Source of the DNA: an uncultured Alphaproteobacteria bacterium
Lineage (GTDB): Bacteria; Pseudomonadota; Alphaproteobacteria; Caulobacterales; Aquidulcibacteraceae
Reading direction: 5' to 3'
DNA length: 13,552 nucleotides
Assembly (NCBI GenBank): GCA_937967725.1
Contig: CALBSY010000145.1
Span: 1-13,552 of the forward strand
Shown: positions 5,527 to 12,235 of the stretch, in pieces
Layout: every line of letters begins with the position of its first letter
Position numbering within the stretch: position 1 is the first letter of the stretch
Notes under the pieces: model-generated
Database searches by the model: none
What the model was told of the DNA's origin: nothing
The model's input: the letters and a program-made list of their open reading frames with translations, nothing else
Position numbers and translations under genes: made by a program

Positions 5527-6046
5527 AGAAGCGCGCCTCATCGCCGCCGCGCGTTCTGGGGACAGCCGCGCGTTCGCAGCGTTGGTCGGCGCGCATCGGC
5601 AGGCGGTCCGCGGTTTCCTACGCCGCTTCACAGGTCATTGGGCCGATGCGGATGACATCGCGCAGGAGGCGTTTGTGACGGCGTGGCGCAAGCTTTCGCG
5701 CTTCGAGGGCCGTTCGACTTTCCGGTCTTGGGTCTCCGGCATTGGTTTCCGCATCGCCCGCGATGCGCGGCGCGCGCACGGCCGTAGCACCGTGCGGGAT
5801 ACAGCGTGGGCGGATCACCAAGATGGCGGCGAAGCGACAGCGCCTCTGGAGGATCGCATCGCGCTCGAAGCGGCAATGGCCGATCTGCCGGACGAGCAGC
5901 GCGCGGCTGTGGCGATGTGCTTGGGGGAAGGGTTTTCGCATAGCGAAGCGGCCGGCATCTTGAACTTGCCGCTCGGTACGGTGAAATCGCATGTGGCGCG
6001 CGGCCGCGAGCGTTTGCTGCGCGCGCTGGAGACGACCGATGGATAA
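5513..6046 (+). CDS. ECF-type RNA polymerase sigma factor (sigma-70 family), cassette A
   Basis: The 177-residue protein has only the two regions of extracytoplasmic-function sigma factors. Region 2 spans about 17-87, with the -10/core-binding signature DADDIAQEAFVTAWRKL (45-61) and FRSWVSGIGFRIARD. Region 4 spans about 118-171, with LPDEQRAAVAMCLGEGFSHSEAA and the helix-turn-helix end LPLGTVKSHVARGRERL, which contacts the -35 element. It directs RNA polymerase to an unknown regulon, presumably including its own cassette. It overlaps the upstream membrane gene by 14 nt and the downstream anti-sigma candidate by 8 nt, so the three are translationally coupled. The group (ECF subfamily number) cannot be assigned without a profile search. 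Confidence 0.93.
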   Translation: MSPDEEARLIAAARSGDSRAFAALVGAHRQAVRGFLRRFTGHWADADDIAQEAFVTAWRKLSRFEGRSTFRSWVSGIGFRIARDARRAHGRSTVRDTAWADHQDGGEATAPLEDRIALEAAMADLPDEQRAAVAMCLGEGFSHSEAAGILNLPLGTVKSHVARGRERLLRALETTDG

Positions 6047-6347
6047 CGAAGCGCGCCTGATGCGGGCAATGGCGGCGGCCTCGCCGCCCAGCGTCGACCC
6101 GGGCTTCATGATCGCGGTCATGGAGGCCGCAGAGCGGCAGCGCTTCCGCGCCGAGACGGCCCATCGGCTTCTGCGCGTGGCCGGCATGGCGGCCGCGGCG
6201 GCGGCGCTGGCCGCGCCGTTTTGGGGCTGGGCGGCGGCCAATGCGGAGGCGTTACAGAATGGGATCTTGATGGCCGGTGGTCTGCTGGCGCTTGTGGCTT
6301 TCACCCGAGTCATGACACAACGGGCTACCGCTGCGCTGCACGGCTGA
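6039..6347 (+). CDS. Putative membrane anti-sigma factor, cassette A
   Basis: The 102-residue protein has a cytoplasmic N-terminus of about 45 residues and two predicted membrane helices (about 46-66, very Ala-rich, and 73-91). Its N-terminal pattern, DPGFMIAVMEAAERQRFRAE, aligns with DDGFSVNVGHAVARREKALQ of the protein encoded at 7387-7800, which holds the same place in cassette B. No zinc-binding H-x3-C-x2-C anti-sigma motif is present, so the role is inferred from position (8-nt overlap behind a sigma gene), from the membrane helices and from the paralogue. The ATG at 6039 lies in the end of the sigma gene; an in-frame ATG at 5991 would only add out-of-frame sigma sequence and was rejected. 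Confidence 0.68.
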   Translation: MDNEARLMRAMAAASPPSVDPGFMIAVMEAAERQRFRAETAHRLLRVAGMAAAAAALAAPFWGWAAANAEALQNGILMAGGLLALVAFTRVMTQRATAALHG

Positions 6348-6392
6348 CGCGGTGCATCTATTTCCCCAAGCCCGCGCATCTATGTCACAAAA

Positions 6393-6407
6393 GAGGCAAT
6401 AAGCCTC
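6393..6407 (+). repeat. GAGGC/GCCTC hairpin in the leader of cassette B
   Basis: GAGGC (6393-6397) and GCCTC (6403-6407) can pair around the loop AATAA. The hairpin lies in the 77-bp gap between the two sigma cassettes, 18 bp before the ATG at 6425. No T-run follows, so it is not a clear terminator. It overlaps the interval where a promoter for cassette B should lie. Confidence 0.35.
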
Positions 6408-6424
6408 GGGCTATGGAGACACCA

Positions 6425-6820
6425 ATGGATTGGCTTATCCCGTTCATATTTTTCGGGTTTTTGGCGGCCGTGATCCTGGTTCCGATCTGGTTGCGCGAAC
6501 GGACCAAGCAATCCGCCCATCATCTGATTTCGCAGGCGCTGGAGCGTGGGCAGACCCTCGATCCTACGCTGATGCGCCAGCTCACCGAAGGGACTGGCCG
6601 GCAGCAGCCCGATAAAGCGCGGCGCAGCCTAGGCAGCGGCATCGTTCTACTGGCTCTGGCGGGTGGCTTCGTCGGCGCCGGTTTCGTTGTTGAGGATATT
6701 TCGGGCGCATCCGAAGCGTTTGGCGGAATGATGGTGCCGGCCGTGATCCTCGGCGCGCTAGGAACCGCCTTTATCCTGCTCGCCATCGTCGATTATGCCA
6801 CACAGAAGAAGGACCAATGA
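6425..6820 (+). CDS. Small three-helix membrane protein (DUF6249-like), cassette B
   Basis: The 131-residue protein has an N-terminal membrane helix (about 4-22), a basic cytoplasmic segment with HHLISQALERGQTLDPTLMRQL (residues 32-53), then two helices (about 71-89 and 102-123). The pattern of a helix ending in an L-D-P-x-x-x-x-x-L motif before an R/K-rich patch is characteristic of DUF6249-type proteins. Length and topology equal those of the cassette A protein at 5131-5526. GGAG sits 6 nt before the ATG at 6425; another ATG at 6413 would place that site inside the gene, so 6425 is preferred. Function is unknown. It ends 9 nt before the GTG of the interrupted sigma gene. Confidence 0.75.
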   Translation: MDWLIPFIFFGFLAAVILVPIWLRERTKQSAHHLISQALERGQTLDPTLMRQLTEGTGRQQPDKARRSLGSGIVLLALAGGFVGAGFVVEDISGASEAFGGMMVPAVILGALGTAFILLAIVDYATQKKDQ

Positions 6821-6829
6821 GAGTAACGA

Positions 6830-7147
6830 GTGGCGGCGCGGGGGCTCCTCAATCTGGCTCAGGCCACGGAAGCTGCGCTCATTATCGCAGCACAGGCCAG
6901 GGACCAGGCGGCTTTCGGGGAGCTCGTAAAGCGTCGCCAAGGCTGGGCCCGGGGCCTGCTGCGCCGGATGTGCCGCAGCCACGCAGAAGCTGACGATCTG
7001 GCTCAAGAGGCGTTCATCAAGGCTTGGGAAAGATTGAAGGACCTAGAAACACCGGCAGCCTTTCCAGGCTGGTTTAGGAGGATCGCAGTAACGACGTTTC
7101 TCATGGCCAAGCGAAAGCAGAAGGCCGTGGTCGAGGAGATCGACTAG
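6830..7147 (+). CDS. Sigma2-region half of the cassette B ECF sigma factor
   Basis: This 105-residue product ends at the in-frame TAG. It holds a complete sigma region 2: AAQARDQAAFGELV opens the helix bundle, EADDLAQEAFIKAWERL (53-69) is the core-binding and -10 signature, and FPGWFRRIAVTTFLMAKRK is region 2.4-like. The start is a GTG at 6830 with GAGAG (6819-6823) 6 nt upstream, overlapping the preceding stop. If made alone it could bind core RNA polymerase or the anti-sigma, but it lacks the -35-binding region. Confidence 0.55.
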   Translation: MAARGLLNLAQATEAALIIAAQARDQAAFGELVKRRQGWARGLLRRMCRSHAEADDLAQEAFIKAWERLKDLETPAAFPGWFRRIAVTTFLMAKRKQKAVVEEID

Positions 7148-7159
7148 GCGACCAATCCG

Positions 7160-7390
7160 ATGGCCTCGGAAGACTCCACTCCGGAAGCGCAAGCCGGCGC
7201 CAAGATCGACCTGGAGAAGGCGCTTGCCAGACTTTCGGATGCTGAGAGATTGTGTGTGACCTTGAACCACGGAGAAGGGCTCAGTCACTCCGAGATTGTA
7301 GAAATCACCGGTCTTCCCCTCGGCACGGTGAAATCACACGTACTAAGGGGAACGGAAAAGCTTCGCCGCATGTTGGAGCCGGCGCAATGA
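7160..7390 (+). CDS. Sigma4-region half of the cassette B ECF sigma factor
   Basis: This 76-residue open frame follows the TAG by 12 nt in the same frame. It contains the whole sigma region 4: LSDAERLCVTLNHGEGLSHS, then EIVEITGLPLGTVKSHVLRG with the helix-turn-helix, ending EKLRRMLEPAQ. The ATG at 7160 has no suitable Shine-Dalgarno; the nearest purine-rich run, GAGGAGA at 7133-7139, is about 20 nt away. Independent translation would therefore be poor unless coupled to termination at the TAG. The last bases overlap the next gene as ATGA. Confidence 0.5.
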   Translation: MASEDSTPEAQAGAKIDLEKALARLSDAERLCVTLNHGEGLSHSEIVEITGLPLGTVKSHVLRGTEKLRRMLEPAQ

Positions 7391-7800
7391 ACGAGTTCGA
7401 TGCAGTCCTGAAGCGGGGTTTCGCTGAAGCCCATGAACCGGCGGATGACGGCTTTTCCGTCAATGTCGGCCATGCCGTCGCGCGGCGGGAAAAGGCGCTG
7501 CAGATCCGCAATGCGGTTCAGAATGTCGGTATGGCGCTCGGCGGCACGGTTGCGCTGTGGGGCGTGTATTCGTTCGTCGGCGCCTACGGAAACGAATTCT
7601 TGGCCAGCGCTGGGCTGGAAGTTGCACGCGTACACGCCGCCGTCAGCGGCGCACCGTCCGTCAGCACGGTGACCGGCGACGCCGCGGGTCAAGCGGGCGG
7701 CATGCTGGCTTCGCTGGGCGCGGGGCTGACGCAAGTGCTGCTCGTCATGGGCGCGCTGGCTGGTGGCGCTGTCGCTTATCGCGCGGTCCAGCAAGACTAA
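7387..7800 (+). CDS. Putative membrane anti-sigma factor, cassette B
   Basis: The 137-residue protein has a cytoplasmic N-terminus of about 45 residues (DDGFSVNVGHAVARREKAL), a membrane helix at about 46-66, an external Ala/Gly/Ser/Val-rich segment of about 45 residues, and a second helix at about 112-131. The N-terminal segment matches the cassette A protein at 6039-6347, while the segment between the helices is much longer here. No zinc anti-sigma motif is visible. The start ATG overlaps the sigma stop as ATGA, which implies coupled translation. The inference is that this protein holds the cassette B sigma factor; if that sigma is dead, it may be an orphan or may act on the cassette A sigma. 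Confidence 0.65.
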   Translation: MNEFDAVLKRGFAEAHEPADDGFSVNVGHAVARREKALQIRNAVQNVGMALGGTVALWGVYSFVGAYGNEFLASAGLEVARVHAAVSGAPSVSTVTGDAAGQAGGMLASLGAGLTQVLLVMGALAGGAVAYRAVQQD

Positions 7801-7886
7801 AAACACTGCTTCCTTGAGGCGACTGCGCTGGCGCGCACGGGTCTCAGCGGCTAGGGCTTTGCGTCAGAGCGAGGTCCATTCTCCCC

Positions 7887-8747
7887 ATGTCGCGTCATTC
7901 TGATATCCGCCGCGTCACCGCGCCTGACATCCGCGCCCGCAAGGGCGGCGAGCCGATCGTGTGCCTCACGGCCTATACGGCGCCCGTGGCGGAGATCCTC
8001 GACCAGCACTGCGATCTGCTGTTGGTCGGCGACTCCGTCGGCATGGTTGTCCACGGCATGCCGAACACGGTGGGCGTTACACTTGAGATGATGATCATGC
8101 ACGGCCAGGCGGTGATGCGCGGCTCACAGCGCGCGCTGGTGGTCGTCGACATGCCGTTCGGCTCGTACGAAGCGGGACCCGAGATCGCGTTCGCCAACGC
8201 CACGCGCGTGCTGAAGGAAACTGGCGCGCAGGCGATCAAGGTGGAGGCCGGTCCTTCCATCGGCGCAACCATCGCCTACCTGGTCGAGCGCGGCGTGCCG
8301 GTGATGGGGCACGTCGGCCTACGGCCCCAGGCTGTGAACGTTGACGGGAAGTTCCGGGCCAAGGGTCGCACGCGAGAGGAACGCGCCAACGTGCTCGCCG
8401 AGGCTCGCGCCGCCGACGAGGCGGGCGCCTTCGCCATCGTGGTCGAGGGTGTGGACGAAGCCCTCGCCCCGGAGATTACTGCTGCGGTCCGCGCCCCTAC
8501 CATCGGCATCGGTGCTTCGGCCAAGTGTGACGGCCAAATCCTGGTCACGGACGACCTCTTGGGCCTGTTTGATTGGACCCCCAAGTTTGTCCGCCGTTAC
8601 GCGGACCTCAAGGGGGTGATCGACAAAGCCGCGGCTGCCTATGCCGCCGATGTCCGTTCCCGCCGTTTTCCTGCCGCAGCCGAGACCTATGCCCTGGGCG
8701 GAAAGCCACAGCGCCGGCGCGTTGCCGGGGGAGACAAGCGCGGCTAG
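7887..8747 (+). CDS. panB: 3-methyl-2-oxobutanoate hydroxymethyltransferase
   Basis: PanB transfers a hydroxymethyl group from 5,10-methylenetetrahydrofolate to 2-oxoisovalerate to make ketopantoate, the first committed step of pantothenate and CoA synthesis. The 286-residue TIM-barrel protein has the metal ligands Asp49 (LVGDSVGMV), Asp88 (VVDMPFGSY) and Glu120 (IKVEAG). It also has the hallmark GHVGL (141-145) followed by P-Q, the catalytic Glu187 (VVEGV) and IGIGAS-x-x-CDGQILV. The length is slightly above E. coli PanB because of a basic C-terminal tail of about 15 residues. The ATG at 7887 gives the standard N-terminus (TAPDIRARKGGEPIVCLTAYTAP); a GAGGT lies about 14 nt upstream. panC is not next to it in this window. 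Confidence 0.97.
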   Translation: MSRHSDIRRVTAPDIRARKGGEPIVCLTAYTAPVAEILDQHCDLLLVGDSVGMVVHGMPNTVGVTLEMMIMHGQAVMRGSQRALVVVDMPFGSYEAGPEIAFANATRVLKETGAQAIKVEAGPSIGATIAYLVERGVPVMGHVGLRPQAVNVDGKFRAKGRTREERANVLAEARAADEAGAFAIVVEGVDEALAPEITAAVRAPTIGIGASAKCDGQILVTDDLLGLFDWTPKFVRRYADLKGVIDKAAAAYAADVRSRRFPAAAETYALGGKPQRRRVAGGDKRG

Positions 8748-8776
8748 CTTGCCGGCGATTTTGGGGGCCGGGCAGG
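8748..8776 (+). terminator. Stem-loop directly after panB, possible weak terminator
   Basis: CTTGCCGGC (8748-8756) can pair with GCCGGGCAGG (8767-8776) as nine base pairs with one G bulge and one G-T pair, starting at the base after the panB stop. The downstream sequence (CATTCAG) lacks a T-run, so efficient intrinsic termination is doubtful. It may instead attenuate or protect the panB message. Confidence 0.25.
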
Positions 8777-8812
8777 CATTCAGCCGAGCCGACGGGGTCA
8801 GGATACGGGCGC

Positions 8813-9523
8813 GTGACCAACGAAAGCGACAGTTTCATCAATGAAGTCGACGAGAGCTTGCGCCAAGACCGCATGCTCGCGTTCGCACGCAGGTACGGCC
8901 CCTGGATTGGCGGCGCCGTCGTCGTCGCGCTGCTCGGCGTGCTCGGCTACATGTTCTGGCAGGATCAGAACCAACAAGCCTCGCGGCGGCACGCGGCGGA
9001 ATATTCCGCTGCTCAGCAATTGGCGCGGGAAGGCAACCTCGAAGACGCCAAGGCTGCGTTCGAGGCGCTGACCCGCGAGGGACCCCGGGTCTATCGGGTC
9101 ATGGCGCGGCTCGAACATGCAGCGCTGCTGGAGGCTGAAGGCGATCTTGAAGCCGCTCTGGCGGAATTCGACCAGGCGGCGGAACAAGCCAACGATCCGG
9201 TGATGCGGGACACGGCGCGGTTGCGCGCCGCCTACATTGCCGCCGAAACCCAGGATTTCGCCGCGGTGCAGACCCGGCTGCAGCCTTTGATCGATTCTGA
9301 AAGCCGGTTCTCGTATCTCGCCCGCGAATTGCTGGCGATCGAAGCGTGGGAAGCTGGCGACGCCAATCTCGCGCGCGACACGCTCGAAAATCTCACTCTC
9401 GCATTTGACGCGCCCGAAGCCGTGCAGCAGCGCGCGCAAGTGGCGCTCGCAGTTATCGGCCCAGCGCCGGCAACCTCAGCGGACGGCGCGGCCGACGCGC
9501 CCTCCGAAGGAGAAACTAAATGA
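8813..9523 (+). CDS. YfgM-like tail-anchored membrane protein with TPR-like domain
   Basis: The 236-residue protein has a short cytoplasmic N-terminus (SFINEVDESLRQDRMLAFARRYG), one membrane helix at about 32-48 and a long periplasmic part made of helical TPR-like repeats (about 58-215), ending in an Ala/Pro-rich tail. This is the plan of the tetratricopeptide-like YfgM/DUF2133 family. E. coli YfgM associates with SecYEG and the chaperone PpiD and helps periplasmic protein handling. Its place directly before bamB and der is the same as in E. coli, where hisS precedes it; here panB does. Start: the GTG at 8813 has AGGA about 9 nt upstream and begins the family N-terminus; the frame is open further upstream but that sequence is only panB in another frame. 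The stop overlaps bamB as ATGA. Confidence 0.85.
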   Translation: MTNESDSFINEVDESLRQDRMLAFARRYGPWIGGAVVVALLGVLGYMFWQDQNQQASRRHAAEYSAAQQLAREGNLEDAKAAFEALTREGPRVYRVMARLEHAALLEAEGDLEAALAEFDQAAEQANDPVMRDTARLRAAYIAAETQDFAAVQTRLQPLIDSESRFSYLARELLAIEAWEAGDANLARDTLENLTLAFDAPEAVQQRAQVALAVIGPAPATSADGAADAPSEGETK

Positions 9524-10878
9524 AGCCGTTGCGACCGATTGCAATTGTAGCGGCTGCCGCCGCGCTCTCGGCGTGCTCGACCGTCAGCCGCATCGGCGAT
9601 GCGATCAATCCGTTCAATGATAACGACGCGCCCAGCCAAACCGCGCCGCAGGACGGACGCATCTCTATCCTCGCGTTCGAGCAGCAGCTGGCGCAGGATC
9701 CATCCTTGGCCGGGCGCGCCATCATCGCACCGACGCCGGTGGCGTTCGCGGATTGGAGTCAGCCGGGCGGCACGGCGGATAATTCGCCTCCCAATTCGAC
9801 CGGCACAGTCGCACTCACGCAGGCCTGGCGCGCCAATCTGGGCGAAGGATCAAACAACCGCGTGCAGCTCGCCGCGCCCCCAGTGATCGATGGCGGACGG
9901 CTCTATTTCCTTGATGCTGACCATCGCGTGCATGCAATTGACGCCAGCACTGGCGATCGTCTGTGGACCGAGTCGCTGCGCCCGCGCGGCACGCGCGACC
10001 GTGTCGCGCGCGGCGGCGGCGTCGCCGCGGCTGGAGGGCGCGTTTTCGTCACGACGGGGTTTGGATTCATAGTCGCGCTGGAAGGCGCCAACGGCGAAGA
10101 GGTTTGGCGGACACAGGGCGGCGCGCCATTCCATTCGGCGCCGACTTATTCCGGCGGGCGACTCTACGCCATCACCAACGACAGCGAACTCATCTCGCTC
10201 GACGCCGGCGCCGGTGCAACGCAGTGGACGTATCAAGCCATCGCCGAGCCCGCGCGCATCCTGTCCGCGCCAAGCGTGGCGATTGACGGCGATACCGTCG
10301 TGGCGCCGTTCGCCTCGGGCGAAGTGGTGGCGCTCTTGGGCGCCAACGGGCGCAGATTGTGGAGTGACTCGCTATCGCGATCCGGTCGACTGACGTCGTT
10401 ATCTGCGATCAACGACATCGCCGGACGTCCTGTGATCGACAACGGCGTCGTCTACGCCGCCAGCCATTCGGGCGTTCTCGCCGCCATCGACTTGCGCAGC
10501 GGACAGCGCATTTGGGCGCGCGCGTTCGCATCCACGCAAACGCCCTGGATCGCCGGCGACGTGCTCTACGCGGTGAGCGTCGACGGCGAACTCGCCGCGT
10601 TCGACCGCGCGACGGGCAACGCGTATTGGGTTTCGCAACTGCGCCGTTACGAAGATGAGGGCGATCGCACCGGGCGCGTCGCGTGGACGGGTCCGATCAT
10701 GGTCGGCAGCCGTCTCGTTCTGGCCAATTCGCTTGGGGACGTGGTGTCGGTCTCGCCGGAGAATGGCCAGACCGTCGATACCGCGGACGTGAACGACCCG
10801 GTGTTCATCCCGCCGATTGCCTCAAACGGATACATCTATCTCGTCACCGACGAAGCGCGCTTGGTCGTGCTGCGCTGA
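9520..10878 (+). CDS. bamB: Outer-membrane protein assembly lipoprotein BamB
   Basis: The 452-residue protein is a lipoprotein: a hydrophobic signal (PIAIVAAAAALSAC) ends in the lipobox LSAC with Cys19 as lipidation site, followed by Ser, which permits outer-membrane sorting. After a linker of about 85 residues comes an eight-bladed PQQ-like beta-propeller. Repeats show the pattern G-R-L/V-Y/F ... D-x-x-x-G-x-x-x-W, for example LYFLDADHRVHAIDASTGDRLW (first blade), FIVALEGANGEEVW, LISLDAGAGATQW and LAAIDLRSGQRIW. BamB binds BamA and helps feed beta-barrel proteins into the outer membrane. It is longer than E. coli BamB (392 residues), mainly in the N-terminal linker. It overlaps the YfgM-like gene by 4 nt and is followed by der after 12 nt. 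Confidence 0.94.
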   Translation: MKPLRPIAIVAAAAALSACSTVSRIGDAINPFNDNDAPSQTAPQDGRISILAFEQQLAQDPSLAGRAIIAPTPVAFADWSQPGGTADNSPPNSTGTVALTQAWRANLGEGSNNRVQLAAPPVIDGGRLYFLDADHRVHAIDASTGDRLWTESLRPRGTRDRVARGGGVAAAGGRVFVTTGFGFIVALEGANGEEVWRTQGGAPFHSAPTYSGGRLYAITNDSELISLDAGAGATQWTYQAIAEPARILSAPSVAIDGDTVVAPFASGEVVALLGANGRRLWSDSLSRSGRLTSLSAINDIAGRPVIDNGVVYAASHSGVLAAIDLRSGQRIWARAFASTQTPWIAGDVLYAVSVDGELAAFDRATGNAYWVSQLRRYEDEGDRTGRVAWTGPIMVGSRLVLANSLGDVVSVSPENGQTVDTADVNDPVFIPPIASNGYIYLVTDEARLVVLR

Positions 10879-10890
10879 TGCAGGTGGGCC

Positions 10891-12225
10891 ATGACGATCA
10901 AGCTCGCGATCGTCGGGCGTCCCAATGTCGGCAAATCGACGCTGTTCAATAGACTCGCAGGCAAGCGCCTCGCCATTGTCGACGACACCCCCGGCGTAAC
11001 CCGCGACCGGCGCGAGGCGCGCGGGCGCCTAGGCGATCTCGACTTCATGCTCATCGACACGGCCGGCTTCGAGGACGCAACAGACGCGTCGCTGGAGGCC
11101 CGCATGCGTGCGCAAACCGAAGCGGCGATCGCCGCCGCCGATGTAATTCTGCTGTTGATCGACGCGCCCGTGGGCGTGACGCCTCTCGATGAGTCCTTCG
11201 CCGCATTGCTGCGCCGCGCGAACAAGCCGGTCGTGCTCGCCGCGAACAAGGTCGAGGGGCGTGCGGGCGATGCAGGAATCAACGAAGCCTATGCGCTCGG
11301 CTTGGGCGAGCCAGTGCCGATCTCCGCCGAACATGGCGAAGGCATGGGCGAGCTTTACGCCGCCATCGCGACGCACGCGCATGACGATAGCAGCGAGCAG
11401 ACCAGGCCAGAGCGTCCGATCCACCTCGCCATCATTGGGCGGCCGAACGCGGGCAAGTCGACGCTGGTCAACGCGCTGATCGGCGAAGATCGCCTGTTGG
11501 TGGGCCCCGAAGCGGGCATCACCCGCGACTCAATCGCCATCGATTGGCGCTGGAAAGACAAATCTTATCGCTTGATCGACACCGCCGGCATGCGCCGCAA
11601 GGCGAAGGTGCAAAACAAACTGGAGAAGCTTTCGGTGGCGGACACGCTGCACGCCATCCGATTCGCCGACGTTTGCGTGCTGGTGATGGACGCCCGTGAG
11701 GCTTTCGAGAAGCAGGACCTCGCGATTGCCGATCTCGTCGTACGCGAAGGCCGTGCGCTCGTTTTCGTGCTGGCCAAGTGGGACCAGATCGTCGATTCAC
11801 GCGCCGCCTTCGAGGAATTGAAACTGACCGCGCGGGAGAGCCTGCCGCAGGCGCGCGGCGCGCCAATTGTTACGATCGCCGCATTGTCAGGTGTGGGGCT
11901 CGACCGGTTGATGAAGGCCGTCGGGCAAGCCCACGAAGACTGGACCGCGCGAGTCAAAACTAAAGATTTGAACAACTGGCTTTACGCCACGATCGCGCGG
12001 CACCCGCCGCCGGCAGTGCGCGGCAAGCGCATCAAGCCGCGCTACATCACTCAGATCAAAGCCCGTCCGCCGACCTTCGTCCTGATCGCGTCACGCGCCG
12101 AGGAGATGCCGGAGAGTTACAAACGTTATTTGATCAACGGCCTGCGCGAGGCGTTTGATCTGCACGCCGCGCCGGTGCGTTTGATCGTGAAACAGGGCAA
12201 AAATCCGTTCGCGGAAAAGACCTGA
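10891..12225 (+). CDS. der: Ribosome-assembly GTPase Der (EngA)
   Basis: Der has two GTPase domains in tandem plus a C-terminal KH-like domain and acts in 50S subunit maturation. Domain 1 has G1 GRPNVGKS (9-16), G2 around Thr37 (GVTRD), G3 DTAG (56-59) and G4 NKVE (119-122). Domain 2 has G1 GRPNAGKS (183-190), GITRD (209-213), G3 DTAG (230-233) and G4 AKWD (295-298). The KH-like domain (about 350-440) includes KTKDLNNWL, HPPPAVRGKRIKPRYITQIKARPPTF and PVRLIVKQGKNPF. The 444-residue length is normal. Standard G4 is NKxD; here domain 1 has Glu for Asp and domain 2 has Ala for Asn. The ATG has AGGTGG about 7 nt upstream and lies 12 nt after bamB, so the two are likely co-transcribed. Confidence 0.97.
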   Translation: MTIKLAIVGRPNVGKSTLFNRLAGKRLAIVDDTPGVTRDRREARGRLGDLDFMLIDTAGFEDATDASLEARMRAQTEAAIAAADVILLLIDAPVGVTPLDESFAALLRRANKPVVLAANKVEGRAGDAGINEAYALGLGEPVPISAEHGEGMGELYAAIATHAHDDSSEQTRPERPIHLAIIGRPNAGKSTLVNALIGEDRLLVGPEAGITRDSIAIDWRWKDKSYRLIDTAGMRRKAKVQNKLEKLSVADTLHAIRFADVCVLVMDAREAFEKQDLAIADLVVREGRALVFVLAKWDQIVDSRAAFEELKLTARESLPQARGAPIVTIAALSGVGLDRLMKAVGQAHEDWTARVKTKDLNNWLYATIARHPPPAVRGKRIKPRYITQIKARPPTFVLIASRAEEMPESYKRYLINGLREAFDLHAAPVRLIVKQGKNPFAEKT

Positions 12226-12235
12226 ACTAAGCGCC

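Larger units (their letters stand above)
6830..7390 (+). pseudogene. ECF sigma factor of cassette B, interrupted by an in-frame TAG
   Basis: Read through, 6830-7390 encodes a normal ECF sigma factor of 187 codons including the final stop, close in length to the 177-residue cassette A protein. The frame never shifts: the only defect is TAG at 7145-7147 (codon 106). The stop falls in the variable linker between region 2 (ending about IAVTTFLMAKRKQ) and region 4 (starting about LEKALARLSDAERL). Both regions keep their key motifs. Explanations are a recent nonsense mutation, a sequencing error, stop readthrough, or two separate polypeptides. I favour a recent nonsense change or error, because no well-placed ribosome site restarts the second half. 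Confidence 0.65.

Noticed and set aside
5618..6379. Long minus-strand open frame (253 codons)
   Set aside because: It lies antisense to the cassette A sigma and anti-sigma genes, which have clear family motifs; its own translation is low-complexity Arg/Ala sequence.
8798..9439. Minus-strand open frame of 213 codons
   Set aside because: It is antisense to the YfgM-like gene, which has a membrane helix and TPR-like pattern and conserved synteny.
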